Shown here: piece after piece, positions 36,434 through 49,212 of the stretch
How positions within the stretch are numbered: the first letter of the stretch is position 1
Layout: every line of letters begins with the position of its first letter
Source: Typha latifolia
Lineage: Eukaryota; Streptophyta; Magnoliopsida; Poales; Typhaceae
DNA: 64,000 bases
Direction: 5' to 3'
NCBI GenBank assembly: GCA_019914945.1
Contig: CM034102.1
Span: 16,109,501-16,173,500, forward strand
Notes under the pieces: generated by a model
Databases searched by the model: none
Seen by the model: only the letters and a program-made list of their open reading frames with translations
What the model was told of the DNA's origin: nothing
Translations under genes and position numbers: made by a program

Positions 36434-38816
36434 CCCACGGCTAAAGATCACAAGAACGAAGAAGAGGCTCAGAAGAGCAGGAAGAACCCAACCAGATCTC
36501 CCAAAATCCGAACTTTCCGGTCGATCTGAGAAGAACCCAGATGGGATTTCATCCTGGGGCCTGTGGATTCCGGCCCCAAGTTTTGCTTTTTATCGCTCTT
36601 CTCTTTGCTAGGAACCAAGAGGAGAGAGAAAGGTGAGACCTTTAGCATTGGTTCGACTTCAGCATTGCTGATCTCAGGGTTGTTTTATTCTGTCTCTTTG
36701 GCAATTGGTAGGGAGGAGAAATCCATGCATGGAAGCAAAGTTAAAAAAGGGAGGAAGGACAGGGAGGAGGAGCACGTGGACACTGCTGAGGATCTCGCGC
36801 TCGTCGATCAGACGGTGACGATTTCGTTTCGTCGGAAGAGAATTTTCCAATTCCAACCCTATGCTTTCCCCTATTTTAGAAACTATTCAACTTCCTTTAT
36901 TTTGGTAGAGAAGAGGTCAAAGGCGAGACTGAGCATAACAAATTCTCTAAACTATCGGAATATTTTAGAAAAAAAATGCTCATTATAACATTGGGGGTGG
37001 GCCCAAGCAAAGGGGCAGTGCAGTTTGGAGAGCACAAAGTTGTGCACAGGACGGGGAGGGGTGGATGTGCATCTCGATTTCTTATTCCAATAATTTTATC
37101 GACAACTCTGGATATCGTGCATGCATCAACTTACTCTTATTCTTATTCTTATTCTATCTGGCTAATTACGTTATTCGCTAACCAGCAATTTTGCAAATTG
37201 GTTATCCTCATCTCTGGACCATCTAAGAATAACTATTTACTGCTCCTCGATCGTCTCTGACTGACTCTGCCCTATGGCTATGGCCTATCTAAGAATAAAG
37301 AAGAATGACGTTAATTTGCAATCAACTTCCTAAACCTTATTTGAGACTCAAGTCCTTCAAATATCTATAGCTCAACAGACAGTTTGATGCGTAGCCAACT
37401 AAAATTTGGGTCCACTTTGTCCTCCTGCCACTTTGACAAATATTTTTAGTGTCTTTGTACTCGAGGACAGATAAGTTTAACACAATCTTATTGGAAAAGA
37501 GGAGCAAATTTCCAGAACTACATTTCATCTACCCTCAGTTCATTTTCCACATGATGCTAAATCTTAACCTCTCTTTCCTTAATGTTTATTTAGTATTCGG
37601 GTAGGCTAGTTTACCCATCTTGTTTTTATGATGATCTCACTCACCATTATCCATTAGCATGCTGCATACTTCAAACCAAAGCATCAAAGCTTGGGAGAGA
37701 AGCTCCTTGCACAGTTACCCAGAGTGAGAAATAAGAGTTGGCAGAGCTGATAGAAGACATCGAATAGGTGGGGATGGAAAGGTGGGATTCACACACAAGG
37801 AGGCTGGAGGCATCATCCTTTGTAATTGGAGGAACCAAAAATAAAGGCATGGTAGCTTTTTGTACTAGTAAGTAATAATGGAGCATTGGTGAGTGAGCAA
37901 GATCACACCAGCTATGCTTGGAGGACACTCATGGGATAATTGAATTGGATCCTTTACGCCATGCTTTCCAAGTTACTACATCTAGCAACATGAGCATATT
38001 AAAGAACACTTTTATCAGTCGATTCAATAAAAAGGGAAAGTTTCATCTCTCGGCTTCCTCTACTTTTGAAGCCCTATTGCAAGATCCACACACAGTTCAC
38101 CAGACAAACTTTAACCACTTGGTCGGAGATTTTTTCAGTTTTGGCTATCTGGATCATATCCACCGACATCATAAATCCCTATCTGAAATTCATAGTGTAA
38201 TCTAGAAGGAAGAACTGAAAACTGTATACTCTCGAGCTCACACCTAGAAATCATCAAGGCAACAGTATGACATTAACCAGTCCAACTAGTATAAACTCAT
38301 CTACTGCTGATCTCTTTACAGGAACGATTGCATCAATCCACATATTTTCGCATTAACAATCAACAGTCCAGTAAGAGTATATGGATTGTAAGTCTGCTGC
38401 TGCTAATAATGAGTATAACACCGAAAGGAAATTAAATCACATCAAAGCACCAACAGGAAGAAATAGAAGGATCAAAGACAATAGATATATGTAAATTAAT
38501 AAATAGAAGGTTCTAAACAACACTTTCCCCATCCTAGAGAATTCTCTCAAAGAAACGAAACTGGTTGCCATACAAAGAACTAAGGACAAGACTCATCTGC
38601 GGTCCATGAGAATAATCTTCAAAACTCATGAATGTGTGATCCTCATTTTCAGACACTACTTTACAAGAAATAGGACTGCAGAGATCCTCCTCTGTGAATA
38701 TACAAAGAGATTGAGAAGACCTGATCCACGAGAGCAACCGACACTCGGAGGCAATTGGGAAAACTAAATAGAGTTGAGACAAGACGACAAGCAAAGAACA
38801 ATGGACCTGCCAAAAT
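36434..38816. other. Zinc-finger gene promoter and spacer to the ELM2/SANT gene
   Basis: 36434-36700 is probably the 5' UTR of the zinc-finger gene. A (TTATTC)n microsatellite of about four units is at 37133-37157. 38220-38816 is likely the 3' UTR of the ELM2/SANT gene. Frames of 85-140 codons here have no recognisable content. Confidence 0.45.
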
Positions 38817-40808
38817 TTAGCTAATGCCATGACCATCCATATGAGTATTCTCCCAAGCTCCCATACCAATCACTTCATCAATGACATTGCACGTAGACAA
38901 GAAGTCATCTCTACCCTTTCTATGGATAAAACTAATGTCCCATGTTTTTGGGTCATAATGACCATCGAAGAGCCCATTATCTGTAATACCACTTAAGCCA
39001 TCATTTCTGTATTCCATGTGCAAGTCTTCATGACCTAAAGTAACACCATGCTGCATCTTGTCATCCTGACCACCACAGTGGCCCTCAAAAGAGGTGCATG
39101 ATTCATCCTGGACATCCACATCCTCCACACCAGCTTGCAATTTTTTGTCCGTAAGCTGCACCGAAGGAAGAGGTTTGGCCTCCATATCACTGCCTTCTTT
39201 CAAAAGACAACAGGACTCCCATTTGCCCTCGATAGGAATTGAATAGTCATTGCAGTCATCCCTCTCAGGTTCTTCATGAACATCACCTCCAACACAATAT
39301 TGATTACAAGTAACACCATCTCTATCTGTAAGAGACTCCACGACAGAATCTTCTTCATCTTCCTCTGTCGCAGCAAATTCACCTTCATCACTTTCTTGCC
39401 ATTCATCATTGTCACTGTCCACATTCATTGGATCTGTTCTGTTCTGCCCAGCCCTCTTCCGTAGCATGAAGACATTAAAGTAGTAACTGACAAGCTCTTT
39501 GCTATTTTTAATGGGAAAGACATCTGGGAGGTCATCCCAAAAGTTCTTGCCAAGTGATGCAGGATTAGATAATACAACTTCCTGAAACAACTGTTCCTCC
39601 TCTTCTGTCCATTTCAAAGCCACATTCTCTCCCATCTCACAAAAACCCAATTCTTCAAATTTGTCTTCACCCAATGTTCTCTTGACATTTTCTCTTGCTT
39701 CCATTACATGTTGTCTCACACATCTGATGGAACCCTCATCTGGGCAGCAACAATCTATCTTATTACATATAGTTCTAACCTCCGAAGCTTCAGAGTCAGA
39801 ATCAGGCATTTGCATGACACAATTACCAATGCCATCTTCATCATTTACATGAGGAACAGCAACACAACAATCTGAACCCCCAGATGTATTCTTCAAATCT
39901 CGCGGTTTCCAGACTGGAACTACAGCCTGATGATTGGGACCAATGGCCACATGTTTTCGAGGCGGGTACTCAAAAATGGGTGAGGATATGTCTTCTGTGT
40001 GATAAAATTCAGCTGCTTGTTGGTGATCTTCAAAATAACTAGGAAGTATAGGTGCCCGAAAATGTGAATCCAAGCTCACTCCTTTTCTGCTAAAATTGCA
40101 TGTAAACCATGGCAAGTTCACACAGCTGCTGAATGTCCTACTAACAGGATCTGCTTCTCTGCTCTGAAAAACTCTGTCAGAAGAACCTGGAAGCAGAAAA
40201 CAGAGTCACTTCATAGTATGCCCAAGCACACATTCAATAATTTAAGCTCATCACAACGTTAAAAGATAATTAGCTTAGGAAACCTGAAGCAGATGGCCCC
40301 TCAAAGGTACTGTTGGAAGAAGGAACCACTTCAAATATGTCCAAACACTTATTTTGGTCCACTTGCTTTGGACGCTTGTGTGCGACCTGATAAGGCTTGA
40401 CGTCACAATGAGGCCGCTTGTTATGCTCTAACTTTTTAGCTTCACTGGTGCCACCAGGCACCCAAGACAAGCTGAAGGTGTTATGAAGAGAGCTAGTGGA
40501 GTTATCATTGAGAATGTAATTTGGGGGTCTTGAGCTTTGTTCAGATTTATTAAAGTTTTCCTCCCTTACACAATCTTTAAAAAAAATATATATATCAGTA
40601 AGAAGATAGGATAATAACTCTTTTTCCCTTACAGTGCAAGTGAGCATTGTTTACCTGAAGTCTGCAACTTTTCTGGAAGATTTCCAGATAAAGAAACTTC
40701 ATTGAATGATGCAAGCTGTCCATCATACTCCAATCCTCTAAGATTTGTACAATTAGGCTGGTCAGACTGCTCAGGAGTAAAAGGCTGCTTCTTATGCTCA
40801 AATACCAT
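38817..40808 (-). CDS. ELM2 and SANT/Myb-like domain protein (putative chromatin regulator)
   Basis: Three exons on the minus strand: 40808-40655, 40574-40284 and 40186-38817. Total 1815 nt, 604 aa, phases consistent. Residues ~220-245 (IFEYPPRKHVAIGPNHQA...) match an ELM2-type motif. Residues ~340-395 (KWTEEEEQLFQEVVLSNP ... KNSKELVSYYFNVFMLRKR) form a SANT-like helix bundle. The rest is acidic and probably disordered. ELM2-SANT proteins usually bind histone deacetylases or chromatin, so a nuclear regulatory role is inferred. Similar plant proteins are annotated as ARID-related or unknown; I see no ARID domain. A leader intron likely ends at TTCTGTTTAG about 14 nt upstream of the ATG. Confidence 0.85.
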
Positions 40809-43216
40809 GTTTGTACTGGACTAAACAGAAATTATACATGAGAATATTCGAAAAAGACAATCAATTAAAGAATCACATTTTGAACATCTGAAAGCTATTG
40901 AAGAAAAGGCCTCAAATCAAGCTTCAAATTTTTTAAATTTGGGGGTTCCCCCTCTAATCTGGACAGGTAATTTGCACACAGCTCATCATTATTTAAAGGC
41001 AGTGTCAAAACTCAAAGCATAGCAAGAAGGAGACTCTCATAATCTACAAGTAACTTTTGAGCCAATTTTCCACTAGGATAGTTGAAATGTCAACTGATAA
41101 AAAAAGAAAAGTTCTTAGAAGACCTATAAAGTAGATAAAAGAAAAACCAACCATAATAGTATATACTGTACCAATTTAGTGACTCAATATAGCGGACACG
41201 GTAACACCACCGTGGATCTGCAGATTAAATTATCTCTGCTCCTGATCTTGAGTGTCCCATGAGGCCACGAGTACTTGCAAGTCCTCAGTAAGCATTAGAG
41301 AATGTGAAGCATCATACCGTGGCATCAGAAGTGACTAGACTCATTCCGATATATCAAAACTACTAACCAGACGATGGAGGGTACCCCAGTAATTGGACCT
41401 AGCATGGACAATTCAGAATCAATTGAGCCATTAATCAAAGAATGGGCTACATAAGCTTCTCTTAATATGAAGCCAGCATCATATTCACAGCAGTCTGGAC
41501 TCTGGAGAACCTCACACAATGGGTGAGTGACTGACAACTATCCATCATTGCACTGCATATCTGGTAGAAAATACTGCTAGCCTCTATCAAAGCCAATCCT
41601 ATAATCACAACTAGTAATGATTCTTATCTTATAAGGTTGCATTTCAAATTGGAAACCAATATAGTTTATGCACTGAACCACTATTACAGCCACTGAAGAA
41701 AGTATGGCCAGAATTGGCACTGTATCATTCAGCTGCTTGCTCGATATCATCGATGTCTGGAGTTGAGGCATATCAAAAATTTCACTCTAAGGGAATCAAC
41801 AACAAAGGGATAACCATCCCAGCAGAAAATCCGATGGGACTGAATAACTCTACCCCCAATGACCTACAAGCTCAGCTCATCTTCCTACACGATTGGCTTC
41901 CCTTTTAGAACAATGAACAAGTATTCCCATTTTGACTTACACATTTTCCATTAGAATTCAAAATTATGGCTGGCATTTAAAACAGCAACAAATAAAATGA
42001 CTACGAAGAAACGAGCTGTTGCTTACCTAATAGCAATTGCACTTCACAGAAGAATAGGTGCGCCCAGGACGTCTGCACGAAATCAAATCGGATAGGTAAA
42101 ATAAATTAAAAAATAAAAATAAAAATAAAAATATTGTACTATAAATAAAAATTATTAATTTATGATTAATAATTAAACGAATTTCCTAACCCTAGAAAAC
42201 CCAATCTCGTTCGATCGGGAAACAAGAGCCAACCAATGATGCTTCAATCACGGAATGACCAATTCGACAAAAGAAAGGATTTGCCCCCAAGAAATCGACA
42301 GATTTACCAAGAAGATAATCTTGATTCCGGAAATCTACAAACATACAATCAAATCACCAGAGGGGAAACGATCCAAATTCAAAGAAAAGTAATTCCCCTG
42401 AAGCCGATTAAACGATTGAGGTCCAGAAGCTACAAACCCGACGAAACCCTAACCCTAAATCTCTAACTCAAGAGTAGCCATCAATCAACAGAGGGCAACC
42501 AATCAAAACTGTATAAAATAACTTCCGGGTAAACAAATCGACACATCGGGATCGAGATCGAGCTCAAATAAAGGCACGAACGAAAAGGAATTCCTAACCC
42601 TAGAATCCGATAGGAGCAACGAGAGGGGGAAAAATCTATACCGATCGAGAGCGGATGAGGAGATCAGATCGAAGGTAGCTTCGATTTGGGGATCGAGAGA
42701 AGGATCGAACGGGAATCTTGATCGAAATCGGATGATTTGGCGGGTGAAAAGACAAAAAAAAAAGAGGTAAGAAAAGCTTCGTGCGCGCCCCTTTTTTATT
42801 TTTCTAATGATACGTCCCTCGATGTCCGAACGTGATAGTAAATGACACGAATAACCCACAAAACTCATATGATGACAAAGTAAAACAGTAAGGATACCAG
42901 TATCATTTAGTAAATAGATATGGTTAATAATGGTATTACACTATTATATCTACAACGAGGACCTTGGTGCCAATTTGATAATTAGTGTGGTTAGTGGCGG
43001 GTAGTTGGTCATATTAGCCGTCTGATCGAGTTTAAACGGCCTGAGATCGTCCGATTTGGGAACGGACGGTCGTTAGCGGTGATTCGAATAGGAGACATGT
43101 GGACCTTGTTATAGATTGGGGATTTGGATGTACTAGGAACGAAAAAAATGTACATGCCACGTCAGCTTAGTAAGATCAACAACTTAGTTGATTATATATA
43201 TATATATATACACACA
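40809..43216. promoter_or_regulatory. 5' UTR, leader intron and promoter of the ELM2/SANT gene; then spacer
   Basis: On the minus strand a donor-like GCTATTAG|GTAAGC lies near 42027. The block 42480-42770 is rich in TCGAT and CCCTAA, as in plant leaders. 42880-43216 is spacer ending in an (AT)n tract at 43193-43211, directly at the UGT 3' end. No credible coding frame. Confidence 0.4.
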
Positions 43217-44647
43217 TCAAGAATTCTCCAATTTATGACGCCATATATCTTCCATTATGAGTGCAATATTTTTATAAGACGACCCACCCTCCGCCATTGC
43301 CTTCCTTGCCTTCTCCTTCATCTCCTTCGCCTTTCGCCGGATCAATTCCACATCGTTTCCTCGTCCGTTTCCTTTCATCAACCACCTCACTCTCTCCGCC
43401 ACCTCCTCCCTCCCCACCAGCAACCCATTGCTGGCGACCTCCTCTCCCCAAACAGAACCCTTATCTGCCCCCACCGTCGCCCCCGTCCCCACCACTGCGG
43501 CCACCAACCTCTCGTTATAGAACTGATCTCCGAACAACGGCCATGTCAGCGTTGGCACCCCCGCTGCGGTTGCCTCGGTTATTGTCTCCCAGCCGCAATG
43601 TGTCAAGAACCCCCCGACCGCCGCGTGTTCCAGTACTACTAGCTGTGGGGCCCATCCTCTCACCACCAAGCCCTTCTCCTCCACTGCTGCCTCCACCTCC
43701 ACGTCATCCCTGACGACCCAAACGAACGGCACCCCGGAATCCACGAGCCCCATCCCTATATCCCTCACCTGCGCCGCGGGGAAATGGTACAGACTCCCGA
43801 AGCACACGTACACCACCGTCCCTGGCTCTCGCCCGTCGAGCCAACTCAGCACCCGCGTCGCCTCCTGAGCTGCCTCTGGCCCCCAGCCGCGCTCCACCGC
43901 GTCCTCCCTCCTCTCAATACAGAGGGAGACAGGTCCGACCGTGTACACCGGTTTTCCCGTTTCCCTCTCGTAATACTCGGCGTAGCCCGGTTCGAGCTCG
44001 GGAAAGGAGTTAACGACCCAACCGACCGTGGACGTATCCGACTCGAGTCCTTTCTTCGTCAGCTCCTTACGCTGGGTCTCGGGTTGGGTTCTCTCGGCTA
44101 ACTTGGATCGGGTTAAATATACCAAGTCCGGTAACCCGGGAACCAAGAACGGTTCGGAGTCGGATCCGGCTCGGTCCTGGGGCCGGTTTAGGAGGAGGGC
44201 CCGCTCCACTGCAAGGGCGAAGCAGCCGGTACCGGTGAAGGAGTAGCGCGGGATCCGGTGCTCCGCCGCCAAGTCGGCCGTCCAGGGGAGGTAGGCGTCG
44301 GAGATGATGGCGTCGGGGGTGTCTTCGGCGAGGAGGCGGGATATGAGGGGAGCGAGGAGGTCGACGGCCGCGGCGAAGCGGCTGGAGGTGACGGAGTCGG
44401 CGCACTGGAGGTTATCCGGGATGCCGGCGTCTGCGGGGAAGGGAATGAGACGGAAGCAGATGCGGCGGCCGGAGGTGGCGGCGTGGCAGACAAGGGAGGC
44501 GAAGCGAGAGATGTTGCCGCGGGTGATGAAGATGGTGGAGTGGGCGCCGCGGGAGGAGAAGAGGTTGGCGAGGTCGATCATGGGAATGAGGCGACCGGGG
44601 GAAGGGAAGGGGACGAAGCAGATGTGGGGGAGTTTGTGGTGCGCCAT
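43217..44647 (-). CDS. UDP-glycosyltransferase, family 1 (UGT73-like), with altered active-site residues
   Basis: Single GC-rich exon, 476 aa, normal length. The PSPG UDP-sugar box spans residues 332-375 (WAPQLVVLEHAAVGGF ... FGDQ) and ends in Asp-Gln, typical of UDP-glucose users. ISDAYLPWTADLA contains the Asp of the usual catalytic dyad. Two key sites are unusual: the N-terminal G-H catalytic His position is Arg19 (PSPGRLIPMIDLA), and the PSPG HCGWNS reads HCGWET (Glu354, Thr355). The frame is open and codon use is strongly GC-rich, so it does not look like an eroded pseudogene. Family role: glycosylation of small molecules such as phenolics or terpenoids in the cytosol; with these changes, activity or mechanism is uncertain. 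An (AT)n tract at 44702-44718 could act as TATA box. Confidence 0.9.
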   Translation of the reverse strand: MAHHKLPHICFVPFPSPGRLIPMIDLANLFSSRGAHSTIFITRGNISRFASLVCHAATSGRRICFRLIPFPADAGIPDNLQCADSVTSSRFAAAVDLLAPLISRLLAEDTPDAIISDAYLPWTADLAAEHRIPRYSFTGTGCFALAVERALLLNRPQDRAGSDSEPFLVPGLPDLVYLTRSKLAERTQPETQRKELTKKGLESDTSTVGWVVNSFPELEPGYAEYYERETGKPVYTVGPVSLCIERREDAVERGWGPEAAQEATRVLSWLDGREPGTVVYVCFGSLYHFPAAQVRDIGMGLVDSGVPFVWVVRDDVEVEAAVEEKGLVVRGWAPQLVVLEHAAVGGFLTHCGWETITEATAAGVPTLTWPLFGDQFYNERLVAAVVGTGATVGADKGSVWGEEVASNGLLVGREEVAERVRWLMKGNGRGNDVELIRRKAKEMKEKARKAMAEGGSSYKNIALIMEDIWRHKLENS

Positions 44648-45888
44648 GAGCGAAAGATGGAAGCTTTGGAGGTGGGGAGAGGTGGAGGAGGAAGGAGACG
44701 GATATATATATATATATAGGAGATGATCGAAATGCTTTGGGCCAGAATATAGAAAGGATGAGTTTTGCTGCTTGAAATGAGGGAAGTAAGTTTGGTATGA
44801 AGGTGATAGTCTGATGAAGGAATCATGCTTTTGGTGCAGAACTATATCTCTTGTGATTCTGTTAACACTCTTGGTTGGTTATTGAAAAGTGAACGCAATT
44901 CTCACTCTTGGTTGGTTATTTAAAATTATTTATGTAATGGTTTGGGTTGAACAATTGTAACTTGATAAATTTATCTGAAAGTTTCCTATACTGTAATCAA
45001 CTGTATGTATGCTGTTTGGCAGGAAAAATCTTCAAAAGGACACGAGTTTTTGGAAGACCATATGGTTGTAGACCAAAACTAGCCTCTGACAGGATTGCTT
45101 CAATTTATACCATGTTCTTTGCCAGCATAATTAGGCAGAATGGACCTTCGAACTCTCTCATGTTTATACCCACAAATATGTCTCTATTTTGCACGTTTTT
45201 CTAGGTTCTTGATAAGAATATACTGAAACAAAAGCTGGAAATTTGCTACAGTTGATGGCTGGTATATGCTACAGCTGCAGAGACTTCTAACCTCAATTAT
45301 TTGTAAAAAAAAATGTTTTGAAACCTGATCAATACTTGGACTGCCATTGTCTCGTATGCATGCATGACAATGGCAGGAACACAGGTACATAACCTTAAAC
45401 TGCATTTTACCAATAGAACAATAAAGGCCAGGCATCTATGAAATTTTAGGATTCCATAATACAGAAGACAAAAGGTAACTCAAATTAAGGCCAGTTGACA
45501 TCTTTTTGTTAATCGACGACACTGCAGAAGCTATAAAATCAAAAGGAAGAGCAACTGCCAGAAAGTAATTATTGTGCTCATTGATTGATAATCTTAGACA
45601 ACATAAAAGTTTTGAAAAGAAAAACAAATAAAGAGATAAAAAAGACCAGTTTCTTTGTCTCTCTCATTCCTCTTCAACGCAACAAAAGACACTCCATCCA
45701 AGCACAATAAGGTACAGGAGATGCAGATGACCCAACCCAATCTAATTTGTCTAAACTAAAGTTTTGAAAAATAATAATAATAATAATAACAGGCCATTAA
45801 AAAAGTATTGAATCTTCAAGAAGATAACATCAAATGAACAGAATCAAAATTTGACGAAAGCTATCTTAATTCCGAGAGGAGATTCCGA
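44648..45888. other. Spacer between UGT and UGD
   Basis: UGT promoter with (AT)n at 44702-44718, then the probable UGD 3' UTR near 45640-45888 with a (TAA)n tract at about 45770-45789. No other gene seen. Confidence 0.45.
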
Positions 45889-47331
45889 TTAAACCACAGC
45901 AGGCATATCCTTTAGCCAGGCATCCAGCGGCTTCCCGATCGAGTAAACGATAAATCCAATTTTCCGAAGCTTCTCAGAGTCGACGACATTGCGGCCATCA
46001 AATACGAATGCCGGCTTCTGCATGTTGTGATAGATTTTTTCGTAGTCGAGATTCTTGAATTCGTCCCACTCAGTCAGAATGCAGATTCCATGCGCATCCT
46101 TGGCGGCCTCATACGCATCCCAGGACACAGAGACCTGCTTCACAGCCGTTGGGCTTGTCGGCCGAAGATGGATAGGGTGATCCCAGTCAAACTTGTTCAT
46201 CGCAAGATCACGTTGAATCTGGTCCTCAGACACCTGAGGATCGTAGATGCTAATCTTCGCCTTGTCGCCCAAGAGGCCCTTGCAGACGTCGATCGCGGGA
46301 GTCTCCCTAGTGTCCCCGGTGTCCTTCTTGAACGCAAAACCGAGCACGGCGATCTTCTTTCCGGCGACGGTGTTGAACATGGAAGAGACGACACGGTTCA
46401 CAAACCGGCTTTTCTGGTAGTCATTGATCTTGACCACCTGCTTCCAGTAGTTGGCGACCTCGGGCAGGCCATTGCAGTCACATATGTAGACCAGGTTAAG
46501 GATATCCTTCTGGAAGCAGGAGCCTCCGAATCCAACGCTAGCGTTCAAGAACTTCGGCCCAATCCTCGAGTCCTTCCCTACGGAATACGCGACTTCAGCC
46601 ACATCAGCGCCGGTGGCCTCACAGAGGGCTGAGATCGCGTTCACCGACGAGATCCTCTGAGCCAAGAAGGCATTGGCTGCCAGCTTAGATAGCTCCGCGG
46701 ACCACAAATTGGTTGTCAGAATCCGATCCTCCGGAACCCAGTTGGCATACACCGCCTTCAGTGCTTGAACAGCTCTCCGGCCTTCGGGAGTCTCCCGCCC
46801 ACCGATGAGCACGCGATCCGGCTTGAATAGGTCTTGAATTGCGGTGCCCTCCGCAAGGAACTCCGGGTTAGAGAGGATCTGGAAGTTGATCCCTTTGCTG
46901 TTGTGGCTCAAGATCTTCTCGATGGCCTCAGCGGTCTTGACGGGGACTGTGGATTTCTCCACCACGATCTTGTCGGACTTGGCCACGTCCGCGATCATGC
47001 GAGCCGCACTCTCCCAGTACGTAAGATCGGCCGCTTTCCCTGCTCCCAGACCACGGGTTTTGGTCGGCGTGTTCACCGATACGAAGATGATGTCGGCTTC
47101 AGCGACATGCTTTTCGATGTCGTTGCTGAAGAAGAGGTTCCTTCCTCGGCATTCCTTGACGACATCCTCGAGGCCTGGCTCATAGATTGGCAGCTGATCG
47201 CTGTTCCACGCCGCAATCCGGGCAACGGAAATGTCGACCACCACCACCTCGATGCCCGGACATTTCAGGGCAATGACGGCCATGGTTGGCCCACCGACGT
47301 ACCCGGCTCCAAGGCAGCAGATCTTCACCAT
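45889..47331 (-). CDS. UGD: UDP-glucose 6-dehydrogenase
   Basis: A single coding exon of 480 aa, exactly the usual plant length. The N-terminal Rossmann NAD-binding motif is [24 protein letters not shown] is the substrate-binding block. [19 protein letters not shown] carries the catalytic Cys. The C-terminal UDP-binding domain follows ([19 protein letters not shown]). Reaction: UDP-glucose + 2 NAD+ to UDP-glucuronate in the cytosol, feeding pectin and hemicellulose precursors (UDP-Xyl, UDP-Ara, UDP-GalA). A CAG acceptor eight bases upstream of the ATG (47339) implies a leader intron, as is common for plant UGD genes. All catalytic residues appear intact. Confidence 0.97.
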   Translation of the reverse strand: MVKICCLGAGYVGGPTMAVIALKCPGIEVVVVDISVARIAAWNSDQLPIYEPGLEDVVKECRGRNLFFSNDIEKHVAEADIIFVSVNTPTKTRGLGAGKAADLTYWESAARMIADVAKSDKIVVEKSTVPVKTAEAIEKILSHNSKGINFQILSNPEFLAEGTAIQDLFKPDRVLIGGRETPEGRRAVQALKAVYANWVPEDRILTTNLWSAELSKLAANAFLAQRISSVNAISALCEATGADVAEVAYSVGKDSRIGPKFLNASVGFGGSCFQKDILNLVYICDCNGLPEVANYWKQVVKINDYQKSRFVNRVVSSMFNTVAGKKIAVLGFAFKKDTGDTRETPAIDVCKGLLGDKAKISIYDPQVSEDQIQRDLAMNKFDWDHPIHLRPTSPTAVKQVSVSWDAYEAAKDAHGICILTEWDEFKNLDYEKIYHNMQKPAFVFDGRNVVDSEKLRKIGFIVYSIGKPLDAWLKDMPAVV

Positions 47332-49212
47332 CTTTGAGCTGCATTACGTCACAAGAAAAACGAGAAAAACAATAAGGAATCACGGATTGGCTGTGAATCA
47401 AATCAAAGAAGATATAACTCAATGCAATCAAATCCTACAACGAAGGAACAGAGAGAAATCGATTTTTTTACAAACGAATGATGGATCAAGCAGTGCTTCA
47501 GATTGGAATTGCTTGCTCTCCTTCCTAACTTCGTGTGTGTGATTAGAGAGAGAGAGAGAGAGGGAATGGAGGAAAGTGGATTGCGGAGGAGGTGTTTAAA
47601 TACTAGAATTTGACCGTGAGATCTACACCTCCACCTTTCACGAACTAACCATACAAAAAGTCAACGGCTTAGCTGGAAAACTCCCATGCATCCATAATGA
47701 ACACGGTTTCAAGATTCTCATCATATCATGAAGAAAATGGTGGGCCCCGTGCTTTTTACCCAAATTTCAATTTAACCAGTGTGTTTTAAATTTAAATTTA
47801 AGCATTTCAACTCCCTTAGGATTTAGATCCAACAATAATTATTAGTCAATTAAATCATCTTCATATAATAGAAAAAGAAGAAAAAAAAGAAGAAGAAGAA
47901 AGTCATTTTCAGAAAAATAGTAAATAAAGTAAACTACTCATTAACTATTCTAAAAGCTTAAGCAGTTAACCAAACGCAAATATTAATAGTAAATTTTATA
48001 TTTTATATTCTAACAAAATATGCTTAGTATATTATTTACTCGAGTTAGACAAAGGTGGTGATTATCATTATTGCTAGTTCTATTATAATAAATTTCTCTA
48101 TAATTATCAAATTGTATTGTGTTATTGTCATTCTTTTTAATATTTTTTAGCTAAAGAGAGGCAAATAGTTGGGGTTTAGGTTTTAATAAATCGAGATCAT
48201 AACTTATAATCAGGGATAGCATCAAGAACATAGCACTCAAAAAGGTATATAAAATTTTTTGTAACATGACCACACAAACTAACAACCTGCCATGATCTTC
48301 CAACAATTCATAGTCAAGAGAGGAGTCCTTCTCAAAAGAAAAGATAAATCTTTTAAGTCATGAGAAGAGAGAGGGAAGCAACTAACTACACACATAAAAA
48401 TTCTTTCTTTTAAGTTGACCACTTTTTTTTAAAAAAAATATATAGTTTGTTCTTCAACTATTGATGCACTTTGTTCTTTCTTAAGAGATTTTTAAATATC
48501 TTTCTTAAAAAAATTAGAGAAGAAGCTTAAGAACTATCGGTTGGTAGATCAATGAACAGAAAATAAAATAAAAATGGTGAAATATCTCCAATAAAGGAGG
48601 AGGTTATGATGGCAACGTGAAGAACACTTCAATAGAAAAGAGAGAGAGAGAGAGGCTGAGAATTCGAACTATCTCATTATACAAATATATATATATATAT
48701 ATATATATTGTATTTATTTCTTCTTTTCTTTCAGATACTTTAAAATGAAACCACTATATAATAGAAGGAAATATACTAAGAATGTGTGGAATGATTTAAG
48801 AAAATCACTCTTCTGTTGAGGCTTAAAGACTGGTGGTATGCTTTTATTTCCTAGAATCAAAAATTGCCACTTTAGTTTGGAAACAATGATAAATATTCAC
48901 ATGACCAAATCATTCTTCCCCTTAAATTTCTCTTTCTATGCAATCAGAAAGGAAATACAAAGGTTACTTATCATATGAGCCAAACAATCCAAGACTATAG
49001 AACAATGTTATGTCACTCACCAATGATCAAAATCTACAGTTTTTATTATGAAGCGCCAAAAAGAATAAAAGTACAATCCAAGATTAGCTACGAGTATTGA
49101 TATTTACAACGTCGAATTTTGAAAGACGCCGAATATCACACTGTTGTGGCTTCCTACAATGTGAAGCAATTTACCATGCTATTTGTCCAAAATCAAGAAA
49201 GAGTCTGTGTCT
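47332..49212. other. UGD promoter/leader and AT-rich spacer
   Basis: 47332-47600 is the probable UGD leader intron and first exon, with GTATTTAAAC near 47600 (minus strand) as a possible TATA box. Beyond it is AT-rich DNA with poly-A/GAA runs near 47870-47900 and an (AT)n microsatellite at 48685-48709. 49050-49212 probably belongs to the DGK 3' UTR. Confidence 0.45.

Noticed and set aside
36563..36988. Plus-strand 141-codon frame near the zinc-finger promoter
   Set aside because: No family features, AT-rich end, and it overlaps the probable 5' leader of the zinc-finger gene on the other strand.
43261..44726. Several long plus-strand open frames (up to 153 codons) across 43261-44726
   Set aside because: Antisense shadows of the GC-rich UGT exon; composition is Pro/Arg/Gly-biased with no family features.
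46027..47337. Plus-strand open frames of 201 and 167 codons
   Set aside because: Antisense to the UGD coding exon, whose protein is conserved and full length.
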